Shown here: piece after piece, positions 45,634 through 45,767 of the stretch
Layout: the number at the start of each line of letters is the position of its first letter
Position numbering within the stretch: position 1 is the stretch's first letter
Origin: Blautia sp.
GTDB lineage: Bacteria; Bacillota; Clostridia; Lachnospirales; Lachnospiraceae
NCBI GenBank assembly: GCA_023664455.1
Contig: JAMPFM010000019.1
Coordinates: 1 to 45,767 of the forward strand
Length of the DNA: 45,767 bases
Direction: 5' to 3'
Made by a program: the position numbers and the translations under genes
The notes under the pieces: model-generated
Told to the model about the DNA's origin: nothing
What the model saw: only the letters and a program-made list of their open reading frames with translations
Databases searched by the model: none

Positions 45634-45767
45634 TAGTACTTACCTTTCACTTTATTTTTCACATGCAAGACATTTCGCCTTAAATCCGTTAAAATATATT
45701 TTCAATTCTATTAAAAACTGATTGACAAACTAACTTTTCTACTTTATTATAAACCTATACAGTAACA

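Overview
The window looks like chromosome of a spore-forming, anaerobic Gram-positive gut bacterium of the Lachnospiraceae type (order Eubacteriales). The grounds are the gene content (SpmB, CwlD-like amidase, SleB-like hydrolase, MecA, a giant secreted GH13 amylase with many repeat modules, an Rpn-type PD-(D/E)XK protein), AGGAGG-type ribosome binding sites, and an F-type ATP synthase whose c subunit carries the sodium-binding residue set seen in anaerobic Firmicutes. No rRNA, tRNA or CRISPR array was seen.

Layout. 1-5.3 kb: a large zinc-ribbon protein with an internal 14-residue repeat, a frameshifted membrane-protein remnant, then an acyltransferase and an XRE/AbrB regulator. 5.3-6.4 kb: an AT-rich two-gene unit (78-aa protein, then a retropepsin-like protein) separated by a chain of seven hairpins. 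6.4-9.9 kb: queT behind a probable preQ1-I riboswitch, then an sdpR-sdpI-CPBP protease unit with its own promoter and operator, and an XRE membrane regulator on the other strand. 10-14.9 kb: deoxyinosine glycosylase, a large membrane-anchored protein with a C39-like tail, a methyltransferase and a small conserved protein. 15-22.4 kb: the complete ATP synthase operon on the minus strand (atpZ-like, atpI, B, E, F, H, A, G, D, C). 22.6-29.4 kb: a DUF402 protein, a cell-wall hydrolase, rpiB, Sua5/YwlC, a CwlD-like amidase, TcdA and a GH18 protein. 30-32.6 kb: mecA, a HEPN/MNT toxin-antitoxin pair, a DUF1858 protein and spmB.

32.7-36.8 kb is the most unusual block. It is a three-gene unit made of a KAP P-loop NTPase, a 141-aa protein, and a NACHT/STAND-like NTPase fused to a C-terminal HD (YfbR/HD_3-like) nucleotidase domain. 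It has the architecture of an NTPase-controlled defence or signalling system and sits beside the HEPN/MNT pair. The third gene has no canonical start codon in front of its Walker A motif.

37.2-45.8 kb: an Rpn-type nuclease, a 2275-aa secreted GH13 enzyme, and at the right edge a small locus with the layout of a type I toxin-antitoxin system. That locus holds a 44-residue membrane peptide on the minus strand and a roughly 185-nt antisense RNA on the plus strand, which share one bidirectional terminator.

A structured intercistronic element (a long imperfect hairpin followed by CGCAGG and a ribosome binding site) occurs three times, always between the stop of one minus-strand gene and the start of the next. 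The stems show compensatory changes between copies.
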